DNA of 64,000 nt, taken from the NCBI RefSeq assembly GCF_011753055.1, contig NZ_VWWJ01000010.1, forward strand, positions 62,001-126,000, read 5' to 3'. This stretch comes from Burkholderia sp. Ax-1719. GTDB lineage: Bacteria > Pseudomonadota > Gammaproteobacteria > Burkholderiales > Burkholderiaceae. The notes below the pieces were generated by a model. The model ran no database searches. It had not been told where the DNA came from and worked only from the letters and a program-made list of their open reading frames with translations. Made by a program: the position numbers and the translations under genes. Below, piece after piece: positions 52,664-60,908 of the stretch (positions within the stretch are counted from its first letter, which is position 1; every line of letters starts with the position of its first letter).

Positions 52664-53383
52664 ATGCCCGACTTGCCCCTCAACCTCTGGACCGCCATCA
52701 CCAACCTTGGTGGCGCGGGACTCACGTTTCCGCTGGCGTTCGCGATCGCGCTGTGGCTTGCCGCAGGCTATTCATGGCGCATGGCGGCCAGCTGGCTGGC
52801 GCTTCTCGGTGCGGCAATCGGACTCGTCACGTTGACGAAAATCGCCTTCCTCGGCTGGGGCGTCGGGGTGCGTTCGTACGATTTCACGGGCCTGAGCGGC
52901 CACGCGATGATGTCCACCTCGGTCTATCCGGTGGCCTTCTTCCTGATGCTGCAAGGCGCGCGGCCCAAGCTGCGCGCGGCGGGCGTCGCGCTGGGTCTCG
53001 TGGTGGGCGTGGTAGTGGCGTTCTCGCGCGTCGTGCTGGACGCGCATTCGCCTTCCGAGGCGGTGACCGGCACCATCGTCGGCGCGCTGACGGCGCTGGT
53101 GTTCGTGCGCTACTGGTGGGAAGCACGCTCGGGCGGGATTTCCACGGCGGTGGTGACGATCAGCCTCGCCGCCCTCACCATCGCCCTGCATGACGTGCGC
53201 GTGCCCACGCACCGCTGGGTCACGGATATCGCCCTGACCGTCTCCGGCCACGATCAACCTTATATGCGCGCCAAGTGGAAGGCCAACCGGCCCGTCCGTA
53301 CGCCGGGCACGCCGGGCACGCCGATCGCGCCGATCTCACAAACGCGCGACACGCTCACGCCGGTCGCCCAGCACCACGCGTGA
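52664..53383 (+). CDS. PAP2-superfamily phosphatase
   Basis: A 239-residue membrane phosphatase with about six hydrophobic segments. The phosphatase signature parts are FTGLSGHAMMSTSVYPVAF (acid catalyst His) and FSRVVLDAHSPSEAVTG (nucleophile His). Members dephosphorylate phosphatidate or undecaprenyl diphosphate at the membrane. I chose the ATG at 52664: codons are open to 52553, but a TATACT -10 at 52564-52569 lies inside that extension. Alternative starts are 52553 and 52583. The C-terminal 35 residues are Pro/Thr-rich with TPGTPGTP repeats. Confidence 0.82.
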   Translation: MPDLPLNLWTAITNLGGAGLTFPLAFAIALWLAAGYSWRMAASWLALLGAAIGLVTLTKIAFLGWGVGVRSYDFTGLSGHAMMSTSVYPVAFFLMLQGARPKLRAAGVALGLVVGVVVAFSRVVLDAHSPSEAVTGTIVGALTALVFVRYWWEARSGGISTAVVTISLAALTIALHDVRVPTHRWVTDIALTVSGHDQPYMRAKWKANRPVRTPGTPGTPIAPISQTRDTLTPVAQHHA

Positions 53384-53431
53384 CGACAGCGGCGGCGCAT
53401 GGCTCGCGCCGCCGGGCTCTGCGTTCTAGTT

Positions 53432-54316
53432 TTAGTTCCCCACACCTAGCAGCACGCTCGACGCCTTGAAAACGGCGGTCGCGTTTACGCCGACTTCAAG
53501 ACCTAGCGCCTCGACGCTGACATCGGTGACAACTGCGGCAATCACGATGCCGCCGGGCAGTTCGAGCGTCACCTCGGCGTTGACCTCGCCGCGCCGCACA
53601 CCGCTCACCACACCGCTCAAGCGGTTGCGCGCCGACAGCCGCGCCGCCGCCTCGGCCCCGCCAGCCACCAGCACCACCGACGACGCCTTGACCAGCGCAA
53701 CAACCGCCGCGCCTTCGGCGAGGCCCAGCGCCTCGGCGCTCTCGCGCGTGACGTTGGCAACAAGGTGCTGGCCACCCGGCAACGTAATCGAGACTTCGTC
53801 GTTGACCGCACCGCGTGCGAGTGCCGCGACCGTGCCATAAAGCTGGTTGCGCGCGCTCGTGCGCAGACCAAAGCGGCCCAGCACGGCGAGATCGCCAGGC
53901 AGGCTGTGCCCCGCATAGACATCCAGCGCGCTCACCGCCGCCGCCGCGCGTTCCAGAAAGCGCCGATGCTCGCGCTCGATCGCCGCGAATGTCTCGATCA
54001 GACGCATTGCACGCGTCGTGAGCGTCGTGCCACCGCCGCCTTTGCCGCCGGTCGCGCGCACCACGAGCGGTTCGCCAGCGAGATTGTTCATGGCGTCGAT
54101 GGCATCCCAGGCGCCCTTGTAGCTCATGCCCACGGCCTTGGCTGCGGCCGTGATCGAGCCGCTATCGCGAATCGCCGCAAGGAGCGCGATGCGCGCGCTG
54201 CCGCCAAGCATCTGCGGCCCCGCCTGGAACCAGACCGAGCCGCCGAGCCCCAGCCCAGGCGTCGCGCTGTGATCGTTGGAATCGAAATCAGAAGGATTCG
54301 GGGAAGCGGAATTCAT
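53432..54316 (-). CDS. modE: Molybdate-dependent regulator ModE with two TOBE domains
   Basis: A 294-residue ModE-type regulator. The winged helix-turn-helix (LLAAIRDSGSITAAAKAVGM, then SYKGAWDAIDAMNNL) is followed by the KGGGGTTLT wing and, from about residue 155, two TOBE/MOP domains, each with S/TARN-L-G-V and VALVKASSVVLV-like strands that bind molybdate. ModE represses molybdate uptake genes when molybdate is present. No mod transporter genes are in the window. Confidence 0.92.
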   Translation of the reverse strand: MNSASPNPSDFDSNDHSATPGLGLGGSVWFQAGPQMLGGSARIALLAAIRDSGSITAAAKAVGMSYKGAWDAIDAMNNLAGEPLVVRATGGKGGGGTTLTTRAMRLIETFAAIEREHRRFLERAAAAVSALDVYAGHSLPGDLAVLGRFGLRTSARNQLYGTVAALARGAVNDEVSITLPGGQHLVANVTRESAEALGLAEGAAVVALVKASSVVLVAGGAEAAARLSARNRLSGVVSGVRRGEVNAEVTLELPGGIVIAAVVTDVSVEALGLEVGVNATAVFKASSVLLGVGN

Positions 54317-54399
54317 CACGGGACGCCCTTGTTTTGCAGACGCCGATTATAGAGACGACGCTTCGCTCACCGGAACGCATGAGTCCGCTCAAACGCAAC

Positions 54400-55935
54400 T
54401 CAAGCACCACGCGCGACCTTCGGCGGACGCAACTCGCGCAACAGCCGCTCGCCCTCTTTCGCTGTATAGCGCTTCACCGCCTCGCACCAGCCGCGCGCAA
54501 AACCCAGCTGATACGGTTCGGCGTCCATGCGATCGAGAAAGCCCAGCGCCACCGCCGCATCGTTACCGTCGCCGAGCACGCCTTGCAGCCGCGCGAGCGT
54601 GCGCGCGGTTTCCGTGCGCGTGCGGCGCGACGTGACCGACGTGAAGAACTCCAGCGTATAGCGCAGATACTTGGCGTTGATGCGTACGCGATGACGGCTC
54701 GCCTCGTCGATGGCGGTGAGCTTTTGCGCCTGCGCAAGCCGCTCGTAATAGCGGCGAATGCGCTTCTTCGCGTGGCGATGCAGCGATGCGGCGGCCTCGT
54801 CCGGCTCGACCGTGTGCTGCGCGAGGTTCGCCAGCCATTGCAGCCACGCGAGCGCCGCGTGCGCATAGCGCAGCGAAGCCAGCGCCTCGCTCACCCGGGC
54901 ACGCGCGGCCATCCGCCCGGCTTCGGCCTCGTCGCGCACGGCCTGCCAGCACGCGGAATCCTTGTCGGCGGACGCTAGCGCGGGCAAGGTCGATTCGACG
55001 AAAACGTCGCGATCGCGCGCCTCGCCAAGCAGCGCGCCGATCCATTTGAGATCGGGCTCGATGCGCACGCGCCACGTCTCGTCCCGCCAGTGCGAGAAGA
55101 TGCGCATGGCCGTGCGCAGACGCCGCTGCGAAACGCGCATTTGATGGATGAACTCCGTATTGGCCGAATCGCGCACGCCCGCATCGTTGCCGAACCATTG
55201 CGCGCTGATATTGGCGCAAATTGCCACCAGCGCCTGCTGCACGCTCAACGCGCCACGCAAATCGACCGGCGCGGCATGCACCGCCTGCTCGTCGCCGACG
55301 AGACTGCCTTGCGCCGCGCGATCAAACGCATCGGACACGCGCACAAACGCGGGCAGCGCATCGACCAGTTCGTGCGCGCAGGCGAATAGCGCATCGACGA
55401 GCGGCGTGGGCGGCGTTTCCTCAGGCCATGGGACGCTCACGCGCAGTTCATGCAGCCGCGCCATTTCGTCGCGTGGCGCGCGCACATCGGCATCGAGTTG
55501 AAGCTCTACGCCTGCGGTGTCGCGCGGCCACGCCCAGACGCGCCGCGCGGCCGTGAGCACGGCGGACGCAGCAAGCGGACCGGCGGCTGCAAGCGCCTCG
55601 CGAAACGCCTGGGGCGTGGCGTCGAAAAGCGCGCCATCGAGCCCCTCCGTTTCGAGATGCGCCGAAAATATCGGCTCGACGACGACGACACCGGGCGTCC
55701 ATTCGCGCCTGCTGGACACAACAACGCAATGCGCCGATCCGCGGGTTTCGACTGCAATCCGCCAACCCGCCTTCGCGAGCGCGCCGTCACGGTCGAACGT
55801 GACGATCGAGACTGCGTCGGAAGCTTCGGCGCATGCCGCGAGAGACGGTAATGCAGCGCACAACGTCGCCGCACAATCGGGCGAACGGGCAGCCGAAGCG
55901 ACAACATCCAGCACGAGTTCCAGACGACGGACCAT
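54400..55935 (-). CDS. CHAD-domain protein
   Basis: A 511-residue protein. The C-terminal 280 residues form a CHAD domain, with the conserved basic helices EFIHQMRVSQRRLRTAMRIF and SRHRVRINAKYLRYTLEFF. CHAD domains bind inorganic polyphosphate through such His/Arg surfaces. The N-terminal 220 residues resemble a degraded CYTH (triphosphate tunnel) region, but the ExExK signature is not seen, so enzymatic activity is doubtful. Confidence 0.82.
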   Translation of the reverse strand: MVRRLELVLDVVASAARSPDCAATLCAALPSLAACAEASDAVSIVTFDRDGALAKAGWRIAVETRGSAHCVVVSSRREWTPGVVVVEPIFSAHLETEGLDGALFDATPQAFREALAAAGPLAASAVLTAARRVWAWPRDTAGVELQLDADVRAPRDEMARLHELRVSVPWPEETPPTPLVDALFACAHELVDALPAFVRVSDAFDRAAQGSLVGDEQAVHAAPVDLRGALSVQQALVAICANISAQWFGNDAGVRDSANTEFIHQMRVSQRRLRTAMRIFSHWRDETWRVRIEPDLKWIGALLGEARDRDVFVESTLPALASADKDSACWQAVRDEAEAGRMAARARVSEALASLRYAHAALAWLQWLANLAQHTVEPDEAAASLHRHAKKRIRRYYERLAQAQKLTAIDEASRHRVRINAKYLRYTLEFFTSVTSRRTRTETARTLARLQGVLGDGNDAAVALGFLDRMDAEPYQLGFARGWCEAVKRYTAKEGERLLRELRPPKVARGA

Positions 55936-56135
55936 GAATGCTCCGTGGGTTCGTTAACGCGACCAGGCGACCGCGTTACCGCCCCGATAGTACACGACGT
56001 GGGATTTTTGAAACGATCGGCCGCAGGTCGCCCTTTCGCTTGCGCAGACTGACGGCGATCAACATCGAGCGACAGCGGAAGTGGAAAAATGTCGAGATAT
56101 CGCTTTGATTCATCTCATTTCATAAGGAGTATTGA

Positions 56136-56354
56136 GTGTTCCCCGAATATAGAGAACAGATCTCGCACCTCAAGGTCCACGACGAACACTTCGCGCGACT
56201 CTTCAATCGTCACAACGAACTCGATCAGCAGATCAAGAACATGGAAGCGGGCATCGTTCCCACGCATGGCCTGGCCATCGAACATCTCAAGAAAGAAAAG
56301 CTGCACCTCAAGGATTCGCTGTACACGATCCTGCGCAAGAACAGCAACGCCTGA
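56136..56354 (+). CDS. YdcH/DUF465-family small coiled-coil protein
   Basis: A 72-residue helical protein starting at GTG: AAGGAG lies 6 bp upstream, and family members start MFPEYREQISHLKVHDEHF. The second helix, HLKKEKLHLKDSLYTILRK, completes the DUF465 hairpin. The function is not established. It is monocistronic, with nothing recognisable for 470 bp downstream. Confidence 0.88.
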   Translation: MFPEYREQISHLKVHDEHFARLFNRHNELDQQIKNMEAGIVPTHGLAIEHLKKEKLHLKDSLYTILRKNSNA

Positions 56355-56825
56355 ACCTGAATCTGGGCGTCACGCGCTTCTCTTCCAAGTCTGTTTCAGC
56401 CATCTCTCGTTACGCGGCACGCTCACTGGCACGCCGCGCGAGGGCATCCATCCGAGCCGATGCCTGAACGTCTGGCCCGGTCAGAGTGATGGGAATTTGC
56501 ACCGATCGATACGACAGATGCGCCCCAATCGGCTGTGTATTCCGACGGCGAGAAGCGCGCGCGTTTTAATGCGCTTCGATATGTGCTTTATAAGTTTGCG
56601 GATACGAGCCGCAATAGCAGGCGATTGGGCAGTTGATCCGTTGCCGGTGAGTCGGGCGGTTTGAGGTTGGGGTTGGGTGGTCGGTGAGTTTTTATGACCA
56701 GCCGTGTTGCCTGTATCGTGTCTCGTAACGGCGGCCCCTCATCTGTCAGCATGGGAGCCGATCAGTAAGGGTTAAGCGGGAGGCGATTCGCTCACGTCAT
56801 TAAACTTCCGGCACGTAAATGCCCG
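56355..56825. other. 471-bp stretch without a convincing gene
   Basis: No open frame here looks like protein and no RNA gene was recognised. It contains a G-rich tract (56653-56688) on the forward strand. It separates the core genome from the type VI secretion module and may mark an insertion boundary. Confidence 0.6.
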
Positions 56826-57089
56826 TTATTCCCGCCCCGACGACGACAGGCTTGAGATCAACGTCGCGCCACACGAGGTTTTATGGCCGTCGAGCGCAAC
56901 GGGCTTTCCGTCGACGATAAACGATGAATCGCCTTCTGCGATCACGCAGTTCTGATGCCCTTGCATCGGGCAAATGCAGCGATCGCCCTGCCGGGCTACG
57001 GCACGGCCCATCACCTCGCTGACCTGGCTGCCGGTTGCGACCCTGCCGCCGTGGCTGGTCGCATCGCCCACGCGAATGATGCCTCTCAT
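56826..57089 (-). CDS. PAAR-domain tip protein of type VI secretion
   Basis: An 87-residue PAAR protein: MRGIIRVGDATSHGGRVATG, then VARQGDRCICPMQGH, then GKPVALDGHKTSCGATLI. The His/Cys set binds zinc and shapes the spike tip on VgrG. AAGGGG lies 5 bp before the ATG at 57089; codons are open further upstream. It is the last gene of the module, 16 bp after the Tla3-like gene. Confidence 0.92.
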   Translation of the reverse strand: MRGIIRVGDATSHGGRVATGSQVSEVMGRAVARQGDRCICPMQGHQNCVIAEGDSSFIVDGKPVALDGHKTSCGATLISSLSSSGRE

Positions 57090-57105
57090 GGCTGCCCCTT
57101 CTGAC

Positions 57106-58587
57106 TCACCAGGACCAGCCTTGCTGGTTGTATTTCGTGTCGTAGCGGCGCCCCCACCACGGCAGGTAAGCGTTGTTCTCACCGCGTGCACGGTACCAGT
57201 CAGCGTTAGGGTCGATGGGCAACGGTTGGGCCGGTGGCACGACCACCACTGCGACCGGATGCTCGGCGTTCGTCGTGCCCGCTACCAGCACCGTTTCTCC
57301 AAGGTGATTCGCCCGGCCGATTGCCAGCACGACATCGGTGAGCGCAGTGCCTGCGCCCATATCGCCTAGTAGCCCTGGCGTGTTGAAGGTCTGCTTCTGG
57401 AAATCGAATTCCGGCAGGGTTTCAGTGAGCGTGCGGCCAAGCGAGCCGATACGGGAAGAGGCGGCGTCGCTGCCCTTGCCTGCGTCATGGATCACGTAGT
57501 TGATCTTGCTCGCCGGTACGTTGGCATTGTGTGCAGCACCCTCGATTGTCGCTTTCCACGCCTCGACTGCGCGTGTAGTGCCCGCCTTCGCTTCGAAGTC
57601 CTTGACGTTTCCGCTAGACGCCTTGCCGATCCAGGCAAGCGGCGCGCGGTCGGTCTTCATATCCGGTCCGGCGAGGATCAGCAGCACCATGTTCTCGTTG
57701 ATCTGACTGTCTTTTGGTGGAAAGCTCGGCGCGTCCCAGTTCATGACCCAGACGCTCTTGTCTGGATTCGCCTGCAGATAGTCCAGCGCCTTGTTTAACG
57801 AGGTGAAGCCAGCGTTGGCACCACCGGGAGTGACGTGCACATCCGGCGGCGTGTCCTTGCTCCAGAGGTCGGGAGACGATTTGCTGCCGATTTCGAAGAA
57901 CAGCTTCATGCGATCGCGGAGGTAAGACTGCGCCTCGACGGGATCAAGACGCCCAGCCGGAATGGCAAACTCGACGTGAACGCCGGCCAGTTCGCGCCAC
58001 AGTTTCTTGTCTTTTGGCTGGACGGTATAAAAATACTTGCCGTTCATCGCGTATCTGTCGCCGAACAGCAAAAGCAGCGTATCGACATATTTTTGGTAGA
58101 AACCGTCAAACGTCTCCTGTCCGCGCACGCCATCAGCGACAGCCAGCACGGCACGAAGCGCACCATACTTTTGCGGGTTCGTACTGACCATGTCGTCGTG
58201 CTTGTTCGGTGTGACCAGTCCCAATGTCCAAAGGATCTGCCACTCGGTCGGATAGTCACGACGCTGCAAGGGATTTAACCACTCGAGTCCCACCACCTGC
58301 GCAGCAAACAGCTTTCCAGAATTACCGGTCTCGCTGCTTGATACCGACTCCCCCGGCACAGCCGCCTGCGCGGTCATGGGTGCAAACGCCGCTGTCAACA
58401 AGAACACCGCGAGCGCCAAGAGGCCTGGCAGGATCACCAGTCGTTTCATCACTTCTCCCATCGTCAACATGGCGGGTATCGCCCGGTCTTCATAGACCAT
58501 TAGTATCAGCATCAGCACGCTTGCAAGAGCCATGACGGCGATGGCCAGTCCACATCGTCGGGGCCATGTCCCGAATAGCGTGCTCAT
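57106..58587 (-). CDS. Tla3-like (DUF2875) adaptor partner of the lipase effector
   Basis: A 493-residue protein if started at the ATG overlapping the lipase stop (ATGA). The body (LAGVHVEFAIPAGRLDPVEA, and INYVIHDAGKGSDAASSRIG) resembles DUF2875/Tla3 proteins, which in Pseudomonas aeruginosa load the Tle3 lipase onto its VgrG. Two hydrophobic segments lie at residues 13-31 and 49-70. An internal ATG at 58449 has a better ribosome-binding site (GGGAG) and would start a classical signal peptide, MKRLVILPGLLALAVFLLTA, ending AQA. The two starts predict opposite locations for the body of the protein. It could alternatively be the immunity protein. Confidence 0.7.
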   Translation of the reverse strand: MSTLFGTWPRRCGLAIAVMALASVLMLILMVYEDRAIPAMLTMGEVMKRLVILPGLLALAVFLLTAAFAPMTAQAAVPGESVSSSETGNSGKLFAAQVVGLEWLNPLQRRDYPTEWQILWTLGLVTPNKHDDMVSTNPQKYGALRAVLAVADGVRGQETFDGFYQKYVDTLLLLFGDRYAMNGKYFYTVQPKDKKLWRELAGVHVEFAIPAGRLDPVEAQSYLRDRMKLFFEIGSKSSPDLWSKDTPPDVHVTPGGANAGFTSLNKALDYLQANPDKSVWVMNWDAPSFPPKDSQINENMVLLILAGPDMKTDRAPLAWIGKASSGNVKDFEAKAGTTRAVEAWKATIEGAAHNANVPASKINYVIHDAGKGSDAASSRIGSLGRTLTETLPEFDFQKQTFNTPGLLGDMGAGTALTDVVLAIGRANHLGETVLVAGTTNAEHPVAVVVVPPAQPLPIDPNADWYRARGENNAYLPWWGRRYDTKYNQQGWSW

Positions 58588-60884
58588 ACCACGTCTCCGA
58601 CCTTTAGAAACAGCTCTCCCTCGCGCTGATCGTGGATCTTGTCCGCCGGCAACGTAGCCTCTGGGTCTGTGTTAGCCCATATGTGCAGATACTGGTCCTT
58701 GTGCTTTCCGGTCTGAAAATAATCAGAATACTGCTTGTTAGGATTGCTAGCGGGTATCCCATTCCACATCCGCCAGTCCGCCTCGATTCGCAATTGGGAC
58801 CAGTCTTCTTCTGTCAAATAACACACCCCAATCGCCACGTCATAGGCCAAGGCCTTTTGCGCATGCAACGAGTTCGTCATCGTAATGGAGTGGTTCGTCG
58901 GGTTGTTATTCATCCCGTCTCGCAGAATGGTATTGATCTCATCGTTATGCCAGTCGTGATAACCCGCCGGGGCATTCGCCGCATCGTCCTCGCCCGTTAC
59001 CCTGCCATCCTCATCGACCCAGCCGTTCGTATCTCCTTGCTGTGCATTGCGACGCGCCTCCTGCCGCAAAACGGCATGGTCCTCATAGCGTTGCGACGCC
59101 TCACTCTCCACTGTACCTTGTGCCTTCAGATCGCTCTCCGTCATCTGCCCGCTTACCATGGAAGGATCAGCCTTGAAGGTATCGTACGGGTCGTCTGCTT
59201 GTGCATCAGTCGCGGACTTTTTGGCGTTGCGGGCCGCAGACGGCGGATCATAGCCCTCATTGAAGTTGCTGGTGTATCCATCGGCCTTGTATTCGATCTC
59301 CTTACCGTAGCGCATCGCGACCGGCAAGAACGGTTCGTCGAGCAAGGGGGCATTGACCGGCACCTCCCAGTCTTTCGGCGGGTCCTCGTTCACAGGCAAT
59401 TTGACGAGGAGCGTGGCGAGATACAGCAGCGGCGCCGTAGTAAGCGTACCGAACTTGCCAAACATCGTGCGGTTTCCACGCAGCGCCTTCGATAGCCCGA
59501 ACTTCGCAGGCGGCGATGGTGGAGACCAGAAGCCCTTCTTGTCGATCACCTCTGCTCGCCAGTCGTTTTTCCGATAGTTATACGTGGTGTTGCTTCCGTC
59601 ACCGATCTTATAGTTTGTCGCAAACACTCTTTGCGTCAGAACGCCATGACCGCCGGTCTTGTCGATTTCTGCCGCGCTCATCCCCCGCCAGCCGATCCCC
59701 TGCACCGTCGTCGCTGAAATCACCTGATCGTGCGGACAGCAATACACAGTGACGCGCCCATAGGTGTGTCCGTTCACGCCATAGTCGATCCGATCCTGTC
59801 CCGAGTTGTACGGTTTGCCTCCCAGTTCCGAGGTCCGCGTGCTGGCCATTTCCTTGTCGACCTCGCCGGCGTCCTGTTCGAGCGCGGCGCGCTTGCGCAG
59901 GATTTCGAAGAAGTTCTTGAGTGTCTCGGCTCGCGCGGTGAAGGTCTCACGCCCCCGGTTACCTTGCGCATCCCGCGATTCGCGCTGCGTCCAGTTGTCC
60001 ATGCCCAATTTTTCGACGAGGCTATACGGAGCATTCGCAAGCACGTAGGCATCGGCGACGCAATGACCGGTCTTCTGGAATGGATCGGTGACATCCGACA
60101 TGCGGTCGCCAAGGAACGCCGCGGCCAAACCCACCATGTTTCCCTGGCTGTGACAGACCACAGTGATGGGCACGTCGGCCTGCTTCTGGCGGATCGACTG
60201 GATCAGCCTGGCAAGGCGTAATGCAGCCATCACCATGTATGGCCGCGGCGGTGTCCGATAGACAAGGCGTGAAGTCGGATTCATCGCCTGGACAGTGATC
60301 CAGCCAAAGACCCGGTCATCGACACCCGCGCTCCATAGATCGGCCAGGCTCGTGCATCCATTTGCGAATGGGCCTCCTCCCCAATAGTTCTGCTCATTGA
60401 GAAAGACGTTAGCGCCGTAGTCCTTCATGTCCTGCTTGTTCGCTTTGTAGCCCCAGCGAAAATGGATCACAGGTGAAAATGCGGGAGCCGGTTTGATGTA
60501 GGTTGCGGAGCCAAGGTCCGGATTGATATATCCATCCGGCGTCAAACTCCCCGTGTAGCTCACTGGCGACATCTGGCCGCCTACCACGCCGGTGTAGCTC
60601 ATCTGGTCATCGAGCCGCCCCAGCCGCCGGTTGAGCCCCTTGCACAGTCCCTCTTCGGCCGCCGTGAACCACTCTCCCTCGGAGTTCACGCCATGCACGA
60701 AGATCACCACACCGGGCAACGGCATTTGCTTGACGCAAACGAGCTTGCTCTGCACGTCAAAGAGCGTCGGGCCCCGACCGCCGCCGACGAGAATACGCGG
60801 TGCAGCGCCCGCATCCGCCGCGCTAGCCGTATCGCTCGCGGCGCCAGCCTGCGAGGCCGACGGATCAATGAAGGAATCGGTCAT
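58584..60884 (-). CDS. Tle3-like type VI secretion lipase effector
   Basis: A 766-residue alpha/beta hydrolase. An Ala-rich N-terminus is followed by GVVIFVHGVNSEGEWFTAAE (oxyanion strand), the nucleophile elbow TVVCHSQGNMVGLAAAFLG (Ser near residue 248) and YCCPHDQVIS as the acid region. The arrangement matches Tle3 (DUF3274) antibacterial phospholipases delivered by type VI secretion. No signal peptide is present, as expected for VgrG-borne cargo. It lies 24 bp after vgrG and overlaps the next start. Confidence 0.82.
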   Translation of the reverse strand: MTDSFIDPSASQAGAASDTASAADAGAAPRILVGGGRGPTLFDVQSKLVCVKQMPLPGVVIFVHGVNSEGEWFTAAEEGLCKGLNRRLGRLDDQMSYTGVVGGQMSPVSYTGSLTPDGYINPDLGSATYIKPAPAFSPVIHFRWGYKANKQDMKDYGANVFLNEQNYWGGGPFANGCTSLADLWSAGVDDRVFGWITVQAMNPTSRLVYRTPPRPYMVMAALRLARLIQSIRQKQADVPITVVCHSQGNMVGLAAAFLGDRMSDVTDPFQKTGHCVADAYVLANAPYSLVEKLGMDNWTQRESRDAQGNRGRETFTARAETLKNFFEILRKRAALEQDAGEVDKEMASTRTSELGGKPYNSGQDRIDYGVNGHTYGRVTVYCCPHDQVISATTVQGIGWRGMSAAEIDKTGGHGVLTQRVFATNYKIGDGSNTTYNYRKNDWRAEVIDKKGFWSPPSPPAKFGLSKALRGNRTMFGKFGTLTTAPLLYLATLLVKLPVNEDPPKDWEVPVNAPLLDEPFLPVAMRYGKEIEYKADGYTSNFNEGYDPPSAARNAKKSATDAQADDPYDTFKADPSMVSGQMTESDLKAQGTVESEASQRYEDHAVLRQEARRNAQQGDTNGWVDEDGRVTGEDDAANAPAGYHDWHNDEINTILRDGMNNNPTNHSITMTNSLHAQKALAYDVAIGVCYLTEEDWSQLRIEADWRMWNGIPASNPNKQYSDYFQTGKHKDQYLHIWANTDPEATLPADKIHDQREGELFLKVGDVV

Positions 60885-60908
60885 GTTCTTGTTATTCGCA
60901 AGATGCGC

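Noticed and set aside
56089..56664. A 191-codon frame overlapping the DUF465 gene and the gene-free stretch
   Set aside because: It reads DUF465 codons out of frame, then Arg/Ser-rich sequence; the DUF465 gene with its AAGGAG site is the real one.
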